Positions 42,109 through 54,249 of a DNA stretch of 64,000 nucleotides are shown piece by piece. The number at the start of each line of letters is the position of its first letter. Position 1 is the first letter of the stretch. This DNA is from Leucogyrophana mollusca (Eukaryota; Basidiomycota; Agaricomycetes; Boletales): positions 1 to 64,000 of the forward strand of contig MU266405.1 of NCBI GenBank assembly GCA_021014945.1, read 5' to 3'. The translations under genes were made by a program, and so were the position numbers. A model generated the notes under the pieces. The model ran no database searches. It was given only the letters and a program-made list of their open reading frames with translations, and was not told the origin of the DNA.

Positions 42109-44653
42109 ATGTTATCAGACAGTGATTCCGATGGCGAGGACCTCCACAAGCTCACCGTTAACGAGCACTATGCCAAGGCATTTGAATACAAAAAGGAGCG
42201 CGAGGAACTCGCCAAGTGTACGTCCTACAGTCTTTCCACTAACCACATCCTACCTCTCATCCTCGCCTGATTTTCTTCTCCTGGGGCCTAGTGAAAGAAA
42301 AATACGGATCCGACTACGGCGAGGACGACGAAGAAACCGACTCCGAGGACGCTGAATCGGAAGACGAAGATGGCGAAGAGCTCACGCCCGCCGTAGACGC
42401 TGCTATCCTCCGCACGCTTGCCAGGATCAGACGACGGGATCCCGAGATATACAATTCGGGGAAGAGCATATTCGAAGGTACGGCTTCTACACACGCCGCT
42501 GTCTCTTCCGGTCGACTTAGGGGGACTAGAGGAACAGGATCGCACCGCTGAGCGGGAGGCCGTGGTGCAACGGAAAGTCAAGGATAAGGTGCGTGGCTAC
42601 GCGTCAATATATAGGGCTAGGACCGTGATACATTTTATTTCCTTGGATTAGTCGAAGCCAGTAACGATACGGCAGGTTGCATTGGAATCAGCCCTGCATG
42701 CTACCTCACGTTCTCCCTCGCCGGAGCCCCTCGCCCATGTTGAAGAACAGCGGATGCTCCAGGACGAGACGCGTGCGGCCTTTCATCGTGCTGTTGATGG
42801 AGACGATGATGAAGACGATGGACTATTGGTTCCACGCGAGAAAACACGCGACGAAGTTGAGAGGGAAGAGGAGGAGTACCGAGCCTACCTGGAACGCGAG
42901 GTTGGCGAGGATCTTGGGGGCTTGGTTGTCCTTGAGGATGGAGGGGCTGGATCTGTTGATGTGGGGCTAGAGGACCGCGGTGAGGAAAGTGGTTCCCCGA
43001 AGAAAAAGAAAGGTAAAAAGAAGGAGAAGGAGAAGGAAAAGGGAAAGGGGAAAGATAAACAAGAAACGGATCACGAGTTCCTCATGAAGTGAGTACAGCA
43101 GTGTTCAGTGATATGAAAAAGACGACTGAATGGCATTGCTCAGTTATATTCTCAACCGAGGATGGATAGACCGGACAAGCCGACGTGTGCCTACATACAA
43201 GGAGATCACTAAGGCCAAATCCAAATCCAAGAAAAAAGACGACGAAGGCTCAGATTCTGGTGAAGATGTCCAGATGGAAGAGGGCGATGGTGACGCTGGC
43301 ATTGTGGAGGAGGACGAAGAAGAATTTGAGGAAATTGCGGAGCGCTTTGAAACATCTTACAATTTCCGATTCGAGGAGCCGTAAGTCCAACATCCCTTTC
43401 ATCCACCTCTTTTCATCCAGGGCCTCATGTTATGATACAGTGACGCTGCTACAATCAAAACTTTCCCGCGTGTACTTCCGTCAACCGTACGGCGAGAAGA
43501 CACGACACGCAAGGACGCACGCGCACGGAAGAAAGAGCGCAAGGAGGAGGAGCTGGAGAAGAAACGGGAGGAGGTGAGGAGAATGAAGGCGCTGAAGATG
43601 AAGGAGGTGAGAAGGCGGCTGGAGAGGATAGGGAGAGAGGGAGGTGTCGGAGAGGACGATGGTATGCCTTCGCGATTGTGAGACGGCTCCCACACTGACT
43701 TATGTCCGTGTACAGGACTTGCTGAGCTAGATTTGGAGGGAGACTGGGACCCAACGGCACATGACGCGCAGATGGCGGGGCTGTATGGAGAAGGCGATGG
43801 GTCGGAGGTTGACGAGGAGAAGCCGACTTGGGACGACGACATCGATATTGATGACATCGTGCCTCCTGAAAAGGACGAGGCATCCTCGTCGAAGAAGAAG
43901 AAAAAGGAGAAGAAGAAAGATAAAAAGAAGCGCAAAGACACTGAGGAGGAGGACGGATGGGGCATGGACGTCGATGCTATGGACGCTGACATTCAGCGGG
44001 ACGACGCCGAAGAGGAGTGGGATGGTACTGAAGAAATGCGGAAGCGGAAGCTCGAGGAGTACATGGATGAAGTCTATGGACTCGAGTTTAACGACGTCGT
44101 ACGTTACCCCCTCTCCTCTCATAACGTTCGCGCCCATATTGAATCATACCGTACTTAGGTCGCCGGTATGCCAACACGCTTCAAATACGCCACAACAGCC
44201 CCGCAGACCTTCGCGCTCACGCCCGCCGAGATCCTCATGGCAACGGACCAAGAACTGAACCAGTACATGAGCGTGAAGCGCTATGCGCCCTACCGCGCAG
44301 AGAAGTGGGACCGGGACCGTGGTGAACGGTTGAAGGAGTTTAGGGATAAGGTGAGAGAGCGGGTTGGGGGCAGCGGGTTTGCGGATAAGAAGGATGGGAA
44401 CGGAGGAGAGGAGAAGCCGAAGAAGCGGATGGGCAAGAAGGAACGTCAGCGGTTGAAGGCTGCGGCTGAGGGGGCAGCAACGGAGGGCAAGAGCGGGGCC
44501 GTTGCTCCGGAGAAGAGTGGAGAAGCGAAGAATAGGAAACGCAAAAGTGAGGATGCGGAACAGGCACCGGGCGACGAAGACGGACCTGTTGAAGGGGAGG
44601 ATGGTCCGAAGAAGAAAAGGAGAAGACGGCACAAAAAAAGTGCTCAGCAATAG
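42109..44653 (+). CDS. KRI1: Ribosome biogenesis protein Kri1
   Basis: Nucleolar protein needed for 40S subunit assembly, working with Krr1 in the small-subunit processome. Exons 42109-42217, 42292-42477, 42530-42588, 42652-43088, 43144-43380, 43441-43661, 43716-44098 and 44159-44653 give 708 aa. Typical of the family: acidic N-terminus (LSDSDSDGEDL), KYGSDYGEDDEE, YILNRGWID, the FEEPDAATIKTFPR block followed by basic RKDARARKKERKEEE, DDIVPPEKDEA and EEYMDEVYGLEFNDV. The conserved C-terminal module is RFKYATTAPQTFALTPAEIL...DQELNQYMSVKRYAPYR. It ends in a Lys/Arg tail that suits a nucleolar protein. The splice choice at 42529/42530 (GGGGACTAG|AG) is set by frame continuity. Confidence 0.93.
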
Positions 44654-44967
44654 GCTTGATGTTGTATATTTGACTCGACTTTCATACAATACCATCACTC
44701 TCAAAATCACTGTCGTGAAACCAACATTCTCTGAATCCTTGTAGGCATCGCAAACCGTAAGTATGTACGAAGTCCAAATACAACTACAAAATTAGTACCG
44801 AGAAAAATACGAAGTAGATCTACACTAAGGAAAGCGTTATATAGTGGCTACAGGTGTAAGGTGACAGTGGGTGTCGAAGTCCAAGTGGTGTCAACAGTGA
44901 ATGAGGTGTCTATTGGAAAAAGTCTGTTCTCATATCTGGGCATGAAGAAAGGAAGACAGGCCAGTCA

Positions 44968-46635
44968 TCATGAAGAGAGTTGGCAAGACCCACAACCACC
45001 GCTAGCGCTCAGTCCCGTATTCTGCAGTGAGCAGCTCTTCAGCGAGGAAGAGGAGCAGAGAGAAGTTGGGACGGTCCCAGTGAGCGCGGTGTTGTTCTGA
45101 AGGGAGAGGATTTGGAGAGATGGTGGGAAGGTAGAGGGGAGTGGCGCTTGAATGTTGTTGGAAGATAGGAGGAGTTGGGTGAGCGCAGAGAAGGTCGATA
45201 TTGAGGAAGGGATGGTGCCAGTGAGAGAAGTGGACGAAAGATCACTGTCGATGGTGATGTTAGTTACCAAGGACGAGATATAAAGCGTGGGCAGACGTAC
45301 AGGAGCTGCAGGGATGATTGGAGCGACGAGCTGGAGGACAGGGAGGACAGGGGGTTGCCCAGCTGTTGCGAGTTCACGACCCTATCATTTTGAGATAAGC
45401 GCTGGTTTAATGAGCACATAGGAAATGCGGGCTTACAGATTCTGCAGAGAGAGTTGCGTAAGGGTTGATGGCAATGACGTGCCCATATTAGCATTATTGA
45501 CCAGCGTAAGTGTCGTCACGGCCTTGAGAGATGAGAACAGGCTGTCTGGAAGGGACGTGATAGCGGTCGCTTGCAGCTTAAGATTGGCAAGCGCAGTTAG
45601 GTTCGTGAATGATGAAGGGAGTGCTCCGGCTGCGGTGGGGCAGTCAGATACAGATGCTGCGAGGTAATTACATGCCCACATACCTGGGATACTGTTTCCT
45701 CCGATAACTTGCAGGGATTCTAGGCCCGTGAGACTCCCTAGTTCGTTGGGTAGTGTGGCCGGAACGCCGGGGAACGTTAGTTGGCTGAGGGATAGTTAGC
45801 AATGTCGTTCGACTAAATTCGTGACAAGGACGTACAGAGACGATACTCTTCCAGAGCCATCACAAGATACCCCCGTCCAAGCGCAAAATTTGACATCCTG
45901 TACCCAGCTTCCATTTCCCAGCGTAGCCTGCCCGTTAGCGTTGGCAGTGTCGAATATCCCTCGCAGCCCACAGAACTGGATGGCGTTGATAACTTGTTGG
46001 CCATCCTGGGTGTTCGTAGATGTGAAGCTGGACGGAACGCCTTGCAATGTAGGCAAACAGGTCGAACAAGGATACGAAGACGGGTCTGATGGCGCATTGA
46101 GCGTGTACTGAGACAAGCACTGCTGAGCGTCGACGGAGAGAGAGTAGGACGAGCTGGAGCTGGAGGTCCCCGTGGATGTATTCGGTGTGGAAGTCATCGA
46201 CAGTACGCGAACGTTGAGGAAGATGGTGTTTCCGAGCAAGAACAATAAGATGATGATTAGGATAAGCAGACACCACGTCCTGCGTTTGCGGTGCTTGTCC
46301 TTCTCTGCATGGCAATTGCAACGCCGCTTTTCTACGTGCAAAGGAGGCCACTGCGATAATCGTGGTTCTTGTATTGGAACCATCTCTGGCTCTTGACCAA
46401 ATGTTCTCAAGTCGAAGAACAACTTGGTAAAACGGTCACGGACGCTGGCAGAGCGCGGCGTAGACGGCATGCCCGCCTCGATATCTTTCGGAGACGATTT
46501 CCGCATGAAGGATTTGACCGAAGAGCTGAAGCGTGAAGGAGTGACTGTAGACGCTGGAGAGAACTGTGATTTTTCGATATGTATGTCGGCAGTTGGTAAA
46601 GAGATTGACAAGTGTTCTCGGAATTTCGAGCCCAT
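44968..46635 (-). CDS. Single-pass membrane protein with extracellular leucine-rich repeats
   Basis: Exons 46635-45836, 45784-45684, 45629-45437, 45381-45301 and 45244-44968 give 483 aa. The N-terminal 120 residues are cytoplasmic, Ser/Thr- and basic-rich. A transmembrane helix at about 121-142 (WCLLILIIILLFLLGNTIFL) follows, then a Ser/Thr-rich stalk, a Cys-containing capping segment (CSTCL, FCAWTGVSCDG, like plant LRRNT caps) and four to five LRRs (LPNELGSLTGLESLQV, LPSSFTNLTALANLKL, GTIPSSISTFSALTQLLLSS and on). There is no kinase domain. Type II topology with LRRs outside suggests a cell-surface binding or wall-related role. Such L-domain proteins are common in Agaricomycetes but poorly studied. 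Confidence 0.82.
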
Positions 46636-46973
46636 GAGTATCGTGGTAGTTGTGGTAAAATAGAGAGAAAGAGAGAAAACGAGTCCAAGCGCGCGTCCTT
46701 ATGGGCGACAATGCTGCGGTGATACATCTTTGCACTCGAAGTTAAAGCCCTTGACGAGAACAATGAGCTATTGCCGAGCTCACCTGCAACAATAAACCGG
46801 GATCAGCCACCCCGCCCAAAAAGGCAAGTCCATGCATATTTACAGCTATTTGTACAAGCCGAGGTATTTTTATTGTTTTTAATTTTAAGTATTTCCAGGC
46901 ATTTATTTTTGGTTCCTTCCGTCCCACGTATATTATTCTAATCACCGGCTTTCGTCTTGGCTGACGATGATTC
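46636..46973. other. Divergent intergenic region, LRR gene/palB
   Basis: Shared upstream region of two divergent genes. No clear TATA box or other element. Confidence 0.5.
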
Positions 46974-49900
46974 ATGGCACGCCAGCCGTTAAAGACGTTC
47001 CAGGATGCTGAAGTATGTCTGGGCTTTATTCGTCCTGTCGTCCTGTCATTCATGTCAAGCTTAGGCAACGTACGCCAGGGCTGCCAAATATGAACTTGAA
47101 AGCAATTGGAATCAGGCTTTCCGCCTGTATATTGAAGCAATAGAGGCCTTTCTCCATCTCAGTCGTATCGGGGCCGACGAAGGACTGCGGCGGAAGTGCA
47201 AGGCCAGCGCCGGCAAGGCTCTGGAGCGGGCAGAGAAGATCAAGTCCATCAGGCGTGAGCTTGCCCCCGTGTCGATAAGTCATTTTTCAGAGCGCAAGTC
47301 GAGACCCTTCCATTTATCCTTGATTTGGGGCTGAATGAAGTAATAGAGCAACAGTTCTACGTCCTTAAAAAGTCATCCCTGATCAACAATGTGAGGTATC
47401 CCCTGTGGAATGAACCGTCAGGACAGACTCCTCAGGATTCAGCGTTTGGGTGAGCTCCATTGACCACAGGCAGTTGTACCACAATCAATTATACCGCCCA
47501 GTTCTCTGAGTAGGCAGCCTACCTCATTCGTCTGGCGGAGACCCAACGAAGCGATTCCTGGTGCTTCCATTGGGTCCACTTCCCTCCTGCCAGATGATAT
47601 CAGACAGAATACAGTTAACGATTGCTCGGTATGCGCTTCTATCGCAGTATGCATTGAACACAATAATCGTATGGGATCAAAGGTACGGTTGAAACATCAA
47701 GTGTACATCACTTTTTGACTGTCAGTGTGGCAGCTGCTCATGTCCAATCTATTCCCCCAAAACGATGAGGGCATCCCCGTTCTTTCCGAAACAGGAAAAT
47801 ACGAGCTCAAATTCTTCGTCAACGGTGACCATCGTCGCGTATGTGGTTGAGCCTGTGAGGTTACTCATGTTAACGTTCTTCAGATTTTCTAGATCGGTCC
47901 GTGTGGCTCGTCGCTGTATATAATCTGGACTAAGACCGTACTTTGCAGTCGTTGATGACTATTTACCATTCAACGAGCACGGCACACTGATGGGTTTATC
48001 CACCGGTGCCAAGAAGCAGCTATGGCCATCCTTGGTAGAGAAAGGGGTAAGTGAAACTTTTCTGCTAACCTGCTGGTCTTACTTGTTCGTAGTATATGAA
48101 GTTGATGGGGGGCTATGATTTTCCCGGATCGTAAGCATCGGTCCTATCCTTCTGGAGCCAATTCATAACGGTCATTCCAGTACTTCTGGCATCGATCTAC
48201 AGTAAGTATACCGTGTGCGTCGTCCAGACAAAGCTCATTATATGCGCGCAGTGTACTTACAGGTTGGGTACCGGAACACGTCGAGATTCAAAGGTGATGC
48301 ATCCATAGAAAGGGTGACCCTCAAGCTGATCGGTCTATAGCGCAACATTTGAACGGGAGAAGACTTGGTCTCGTGCAATTTCTGCTTTTATGAAAGGTAC
48401 GGATTTGTTCTCGGCGCCAGATCGTCATGCATATACATGTGTTTCCTCATAGGTCATTGCGTTCTCACCCTTGGCACTGACGATAAAACGAGTGGGACAT
48501 ACCTGCACCTTGTACCCTCACACGGATACGCAGTAACAGGTATGGCCACCTGCACAATATGTTTTGCTTGGGGCGCTGAATCTCGTAGATGTCCGAGAGA
48601 CGGGTGGCGAAAGGTGGATGACACTTTTAGACTCCCGGATATGTTGCCCCCAGAACGACAGCGGGGGATCACGGTGTCCTGGGGCAGGTACTTTAACGCC
48701 ACACTTGAGTGCGTGTATAGACTTGACCCGCCTTTTGTGTCTGACGGCCTCCACACCAGGAGTACTGGACGTGTCGTGGGACGATGTATGTGGGCTGTTT
48801 GATGGTGTTTACCTCAGCTGGGACCCAAGCATATTCAAGCACGCGATCACTTTTCACGGGTAAGCCGAATTAAATTAATATTAACCTTCGCACTCATCAG
48901 TGCACAGGATATGGAAGCAGAAGACCACAGAAGAGAAATCGCAGTGTATGTCTCAGGCATCGTATTGTCATGATTTCTAAGATGACCCGTTTGCTCTAGC
49001 CTCGAATCATCACCTGCTTCTGCGATACCAGGCGGGTGAAGAAGATGCAGACCAAGAAATATGGGTGCTGCTCACAAGGCATCTGTTCGATAGCCACCGA
49101 ACGTCGGAATACATCGCTCTCAATGTACAGAACCAAGACGGCGACGATGCGGCCGGAGACCCTGGAAGGATTGCGACCAAAGTAATTTTCTATGCCTCCA
49201 CTAATTATACTTGCTGACAGGGGCTCTAGGGAACTTACACCAACGACACGCACGTACTTGTAAGACTCTCAATTCTCGAACTGACCCGTGAGCTGGACAG
49301 TGTTGCTATAGGTTCGAACTCGAGCAGAGCAAACATCGGGTGCTCTTGGGCTCCTCGCATGCTATGACGGCCCTTCAGAAGAGGTTTGTTTCACGGTGAC
49401 CGCTTACTCTTCCCGTAAGATTTCTTGGGATACAACGATACCGTCCCCACCCTATACTGCTAAGGTGCTGTAGTCAATGCCCTACTGATTATCTACCCTA
49501 ACTAAACTTTCTTGTAGATCGACGGTACCCTGACGAGCAAGAACGCTGGTGGTAACTGCACGCATCCGACATACATGGTCAATCCCCAGTACCATCTCCA
49601 GATACACCCAGATCAGAAAGGTGCACAATATGCGGGTACTAAGGCCGGCGTAGTTTTTGCCGTTCAAGGACCCAGGGACATGCCGTTGAATATCACGGTT
49701 GTATGGTCCTCCGGCGAGCGGACGGTAGAGTACGGGATATCTATTTTTGTCTCAGCACATTCTAACGGTCTCCTCGCAGGCTATCTCAGAAAGAAGTAGT
49801 TGCCAATTCTGGAGCTTATACCTACGGTCACGTCAGGATAGCAACGAGTCTGCTAGGTAATGTCGCGTGCTCTTGAAAGGCATCAAAATGGAGGATTAAA

Positions 49901-50525
49901 CCTCATTACAGCTGGGGATTATACGGTCATAGTATCAACATTCGAGCCCAACCAACTGGGCCTTTTCAGTGTTCGAGTAGAAAGCGAGCGCCGATTCGAA
50001 CTCAAAGCGATACCTCAAGAAGGGGCTGGCATGTATAACAGGGTCGTCCGAGGAGAATGGTAAGCCGCAGGGACCCTGATTGTGAACCGCGACCAATAAA
50101 CGCCTGCAGGGATGCTGATACAGCAGCGGGAGGACCAAGTTATGGGCGTTACCGCTTCAACCCGCTTTATGAAATCGTTGTTCCCACTACAACAGTATTT
50201 GGGTATGTGGGCATTCCGCACTGGGTGGCACGGTTTTGATTTAACGTGTCACAACAGGGCTCGCCTTCAGGTAGTGAAAGCATCTCCCCCTGTCTCTATC
50301 AGCCTTTCCCTCTTCTCGACGTCTGCTTTGGATCACTGCATAGCCGCATCTGGCCCCTACTCCGACGCAATATCTGGTGTTGATATCCCAATGCGGTCAC
50401 TGTCACCCGGGAAATACTATCTCGTGCCATCCACATATAGTCCCGGGATACAAACGCAATTTAGGCTCATCTCCTACAGCTCAGTGGCAGGAGTAACCGT
50501 TACACAACGAAGGGCCGGTGCCTAA
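46974..50525 (+). CDS. RIM13: PalB/Rim13 calpain-like cysteine protease
   Basis: Processes the PacC/Rim101 transcription factor in the ambient-pH pathway at ESCRT-III-coated membranes. About 23 small exons from ATG 46974 to TAA 50525. The N-terminal MIT domain (ATYARAAKYELESNWNQAFR..., exon 2) binds ESCRT-III. The protease domain starts FVWRRPNEA and has Cys161 in VNDCSVCASIAVC, RRIVVDDYLPF, STGAKKQLWPSLVEKGYMKL, GGYDFPGS and LTGWVPEH, then the catalytic His in PSHGYAVTDV. The usual Asn-Pro-Trp after it reads LLDSR here, so the third catalytic residue is uncertain. The C2-like tail includes GTYTNDTHVLVRTR, AGGNCTHPTYMVNPQYHLQI and GDYTVIVSTFEPNQLG. Intron 2 is GC-AG, and a 4-nt exon (47893-47896) is needed for frame. 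Exon borders at 48690-48763 and 49857-49893 are less sure. Confidence 0.9.
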
Positions 50526-52335
50526 ACTTTGGCTGCAGAGGAGCGGAAGCAGGGAGAGGAGAGGAGGAATTCATTGACGCGTTTGAGAGTCGTTCGAGAG
50601 GGATTAGCCTGCGGGCAGGACGAGATTATCCACTGTAAACGTGTTTTGATCATTTGTTTATCTATTGCTATCGCTTGCTCTCAATGTATTCAATCGGTTT
50701 TTGGGGATTGTAATACGCACTGGGGACTACGAATTCACTGTCTTTGCTAATGAGCTGCCCACGATCGTCGAAGAACTTTGAGAGAGCAGCGAGAGCAACA
50801 CCAATACTGGCGTCTGTTCCTGTTTCGCAGGTGATACACACCTTGCAACCTGCTCCCAGTTGAGTCTGGATGAAGTTCATGGTCTGCGGCAAGACGGTCT
50901 GCAGATAATGATGTTGCCCTTTCTTTCCCTCCGCGGTTTCAACCCGCATTACACGTGACTGGCAAGAGCTATTTGACTCAATGGCCAACGTAGATCCGGC
51001 AGAGACCAAGTGAAGAGACGCAAATCCACCGTCATCGAGAAGGCTGGCTGCAGATAAATGTACAGGCAAATCAGCATTGGCGCACAGTGATATTAGACCC
51101 TTCACGTGGGTGATGGGGATTGGGAGAACGGCTCCTTCGCCGGGATTGTCGACTGCGATCGGCGATAATGATACAAGGGAGCGAATCAAAGCAGGCAGCT
51201 CAGATCGAGTTCTTCGTAGGATCTCATCGCGGTGTTTCCAAAACACCCCGGGAGTCAGCCCCTGAAACACAAAACTGAGGGTGGCCGAGATACAGCGGTA
51301 GATAAAGAACAGACCATGCTCCATAGTTCGTGGTCATCTCCAGAGCCCTGGATGTACGCAAATCCCGCGTTACGTCTCTCGAGTCCATCCACGACCTGCT
51401 TGGAGGCGGAGACACATATTATCGGATAGAAGCGCTTCTGATCTGGAGAGAGCTTAGGGAACGCGGTGCTCGATGGGGTAATCCATATTGGCCTGAGAGG
51501 CAACTTGAGCTCAGGCAACTGGTAGAATGACCTCTGTTTGATTCAGGTTGGAGGATATGCGAGAACAGTGATGTAGCAACCCTTACTACTAATGCATCGG
51601 CCCAGGCGTCCAGCTTACTCTCGATCTGGTCGTGCTCCTGTGCGCTGACTACACCTGGGGGAGTGTAAAGCTTTCGATTCCAACTTTCGGCAAGTAGGTC
51701 CGGGGCCGAGGACATCTTCAGGATAGCGCGGTTGATGACTGCACACCAGATTGGCACGGTTTTCGAGAGTGCGTCGGGCATACGCTTTCCTGCTCTGGTG
51801 GAGTCTACTAGCACGATCCTAATCCTCGAAAAGATTGGCCGCTCCGGTATCGAATCTTCAAATAAAGAGCACTCACCCTTGATGCTCCAGGATGAGGGGT
51901 AGGATGTGCAGGTTGGGCCTCCGGAGATTGAAGCTCCAGTTATTCGTGTGTCCGTCCGTAGACTTGAAGTACGCGGACTGCTTCGAAGCCTAAAAAACGC
52001 AACGGTCATGGTAGAACGCCTCAGAATGTCAGAGACAAGTGAGTCATCCTTACGATGTCCGGATCTGTATACCAGGCCCCGCAGCGCATGTTGGCTAGAA
52101 TGACATGCTCTCAAGACCACGACCTCTTGTCGAACCCAGCGAACTCACGAAGGAGAGGCAGGGTCGGATAGGCCCTCTGCACCTGTCGAACGAACGCAGC
52201 ATCCTCCGCGATCGAGTGTACCCGGTTGTAGATATCCTGTGACTCTTTTCGAAGTTCCACAAACGCCTGCGTTTCTGCTTTTCTGGGCTGGAAATCACAA
52301 TGCTCGTCCGACCAGGTACTGGGCTCGCAGTCCAT
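50522..52335 (-). CDS. RIT1: tRNA A64-2'-O-ribosylphosphate transferase (initiator tRNA)
   Basis: Adds phosphoribose to A64 of initiator tRNA-Met so that it is excluded from elongation. Exons 52335-52149, 52094-52054, 51989-51877, 51818-51587, 51533-51315, 51261-50721 and 50661-50522 give 490 aa (yeast 513). Landmarks: ELRKESQDIYNRVHSIAEDA, LPLLPNMRCGAWYTDPDI, AYFKSTDGHTNNWSFNLRRP, VDSTRAGKRMPDALSKTVPI, YIQGSGDDHELWS and GLTPGVFWKHRDEILRR. Then comes the dual-specificity-phosphatase-like C-terminus (VCITCETGTDASIGVALAAL, LQWIISSCPQANPSRTTLKR, VNEFLLS). An apparent in-frame TGA near 52112 falls inside intron 1. The stop codon overlaps the palB stop on the other strand. Confidence 0.92.
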
Positions 52336-52830
52336 TGATACAGCACATATGTTAGTGAGATCACAGGATGGTAGAGGTCGATTGGCAGCAGAGGATCATG
52401 ATCTGGACTAAGTCAAGTTAATTGAGGAAATTTACGCTGACTAAGCTAAATCTTGTAAACCTGTCGATGTGAATCTTCAAGTGATTTCGGTGAGACGGAT
52501 TCGGGTGCCGGACCCCGAAGGCTTGCTCTTGTGGATACACACAATAAGTATTGCAACCCGACCAGTACATATACCACCTATCAACAGCTCAGTAGCAGTG
52601 AATCGCCGACTGCGTCACTCTTTCAATATTATTGTCAGCTATGTGGTTTCCAAGCCCCTTGACTGTCTTCGCACTCCCCGGGGCTGACGAGTCAATAGTA
52701 GTGCAGGGCACACAGTTTACACTTATCTTCATCTGGGCCTGATGTCCGATGTGCGGAAGAAATATGATGTTATTACCAGGCTTACAACAAAAAGCTTGAT
52801 GCAACCCTTGAGTCGTTTCAGCAAGCTCAC
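52336..52830. other. Upstream region of RIT1
   Basis: No confirmed coding sequence. A minus-strand stretch at about 52860-52800 (LESEFVSLLKRLKGCIK) could be a terminal exon of the next gene, but no consistent splice joins it. Confidence 0.4.
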
Positions 52831-52899
52831 GAACTCAGATTCCAACATGTTATCTTCTGACTTGGGGGCTTGCGGGGAATTGGACTCTGAGGCATGCAC

Positions 52900-54195
52900 C
52901 TCACGCGCTCTGCGTATACTTCTCTTCGGTGGCGTCTTGCACTTTTTCTACTAGGGTGCAGATGAGTGCTTCGCCATCGCGTGCCTGTCCATCCATCGTG
53001 GATAGCCCAGCATGGATGGTTGCGAGTGGAGGCACTAGGCGTCCATCGCAGCTGCACAAATGAATCAAGGTTGAGAGCAGTTAGCAGAGACCTGCTGGAT
53101 CAGATACTCACTTCGTCTAAGGCTTCTTCCCGGGCTGCCATTAAGGCAACCTGATCGGAATCCTACGCGCGCTCCAATCTTCACGTCCACGGAGATGCTT
53201 CCGCTCTCTTCATGATTTGATGCATTAAGAAGACATTGAACTTCATCCATGCCTGTTACGTTGTCGAGATCGATTATTGGCTGTGGTAGGTGCCGTTCGT
53301 AAGCGGTTTCTTCAGCTGTCTGGACTAGCCCTTTGTCATTGGGACGTTCTGACCCGAATGCCCTCTGGATTATTTTTGTGTTTCCGATGTACAGAGATGG
53401 GTGCGAAAGTGAATCGCCGGCTTCATCGACTTTGCGTGTTTGGCTTTCGAGCGTTGCGGCAACCTTGGAGCGCCAGTCTTGTAATGACGATAACGATGAT
53501 CGGAGGTTGGTGAGATGCAAAAGACTATGCAAAGACTCCGATACCTCGGGATCAATGTGTAGTACTTGGGTTACACTGTGGGGAACACCGGCAGCTAGTG
53601 TGGTGCGTCGGCCTCCAAGCGCATGAGTCAGGTCAGCATCAAATAGGAAATATCTACCTGTATAGACAGTCATATTGTCTCCAGGCTAGGTCCCTATCTA
53701 TGCTTGGTATGGAAGACTGGAGCCCTATTCGACGCCAACCTGATGAAAAATAATATTCAGGTTCGGTACATTGGTCCACGAGGACAAGTGGTCACTTTGA
53801 TTAGCGTAGATGATGACACAGGAGATGAATTTGCTCCTCTAGAAAGATGACTTCTGAAAGGATACATTCAGTTTTCGACCTGCGAAAAGAAGGCGCCTCA
53901 CCCTCTGAGCCCTCAATGGTGTGCATACGGGACACTTACCTCAAGCCGGATGGCGCCGAATAACCAGTAGGTGCCGTTGCAGGTTCACCAGCGTCTAACT
54001 TCTGCTCCTCGATGAGACGGAGCAAGACAATCTGCTTCAAACTGGTGTCCGATCGATCAACTACTTTTGACAGCCCACAAGATGACGAGCACGTCTCGGC
54101 TTCCTCCCGTTCAAATGCAGTCCGCTGCAGTACAGCTCTTACAGCATCTAATTTTTCCGCGAAAAGGGCGCCCGTCTTGGTATCAGCATCGAACT
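52900..54195 (-). CDS. Unrecognised multi-exon coiled-coil protein (ends uncertain)
   Basis: Not recognised. Minus-strand exons that keep one frame: about 54195-53940 (FDADTKTGALFAEKLDAVRA... to TGYSAPSG), 53880-53819 (TECILSEVIFLEEQIHLL), 53739-53660 (RRIGLQSSIPSIDRDLAWRQ), 53582-53277 (SVTQVLHIDPEVSES...) and 53184-53129 (DSDQVALMAAREEALDEV). The last piece is about 53020-52900 (PPLATIHAGLSTMDGQ...KYTQ). Long amphipathic helices, no catalytic motif, no signal peptide. The first exon is not resolved: the ATG at 54249 needs an implausibly short intron to reach the first good exon. The 3' end could extend past 52900. Splice phases agree for the internal exons, so a real gene is likely, perhaps a structural subunit of some complex. 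Confidence 0.45.
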
Positions 54196-54249
54196 GACTG
54201 GCGAGTCAGGAGATACTTAAGTTGATGACCAGCTAAAAGATCGAGCATG

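Noticed and set aside
52111..52120. Apparent premature TGA in RIT1
   Set aside because: Lies in a 54-nt intron with GTGAGT donor and TCTAG acceptor; removal gives LPLLPNMRCGAWY in frame.
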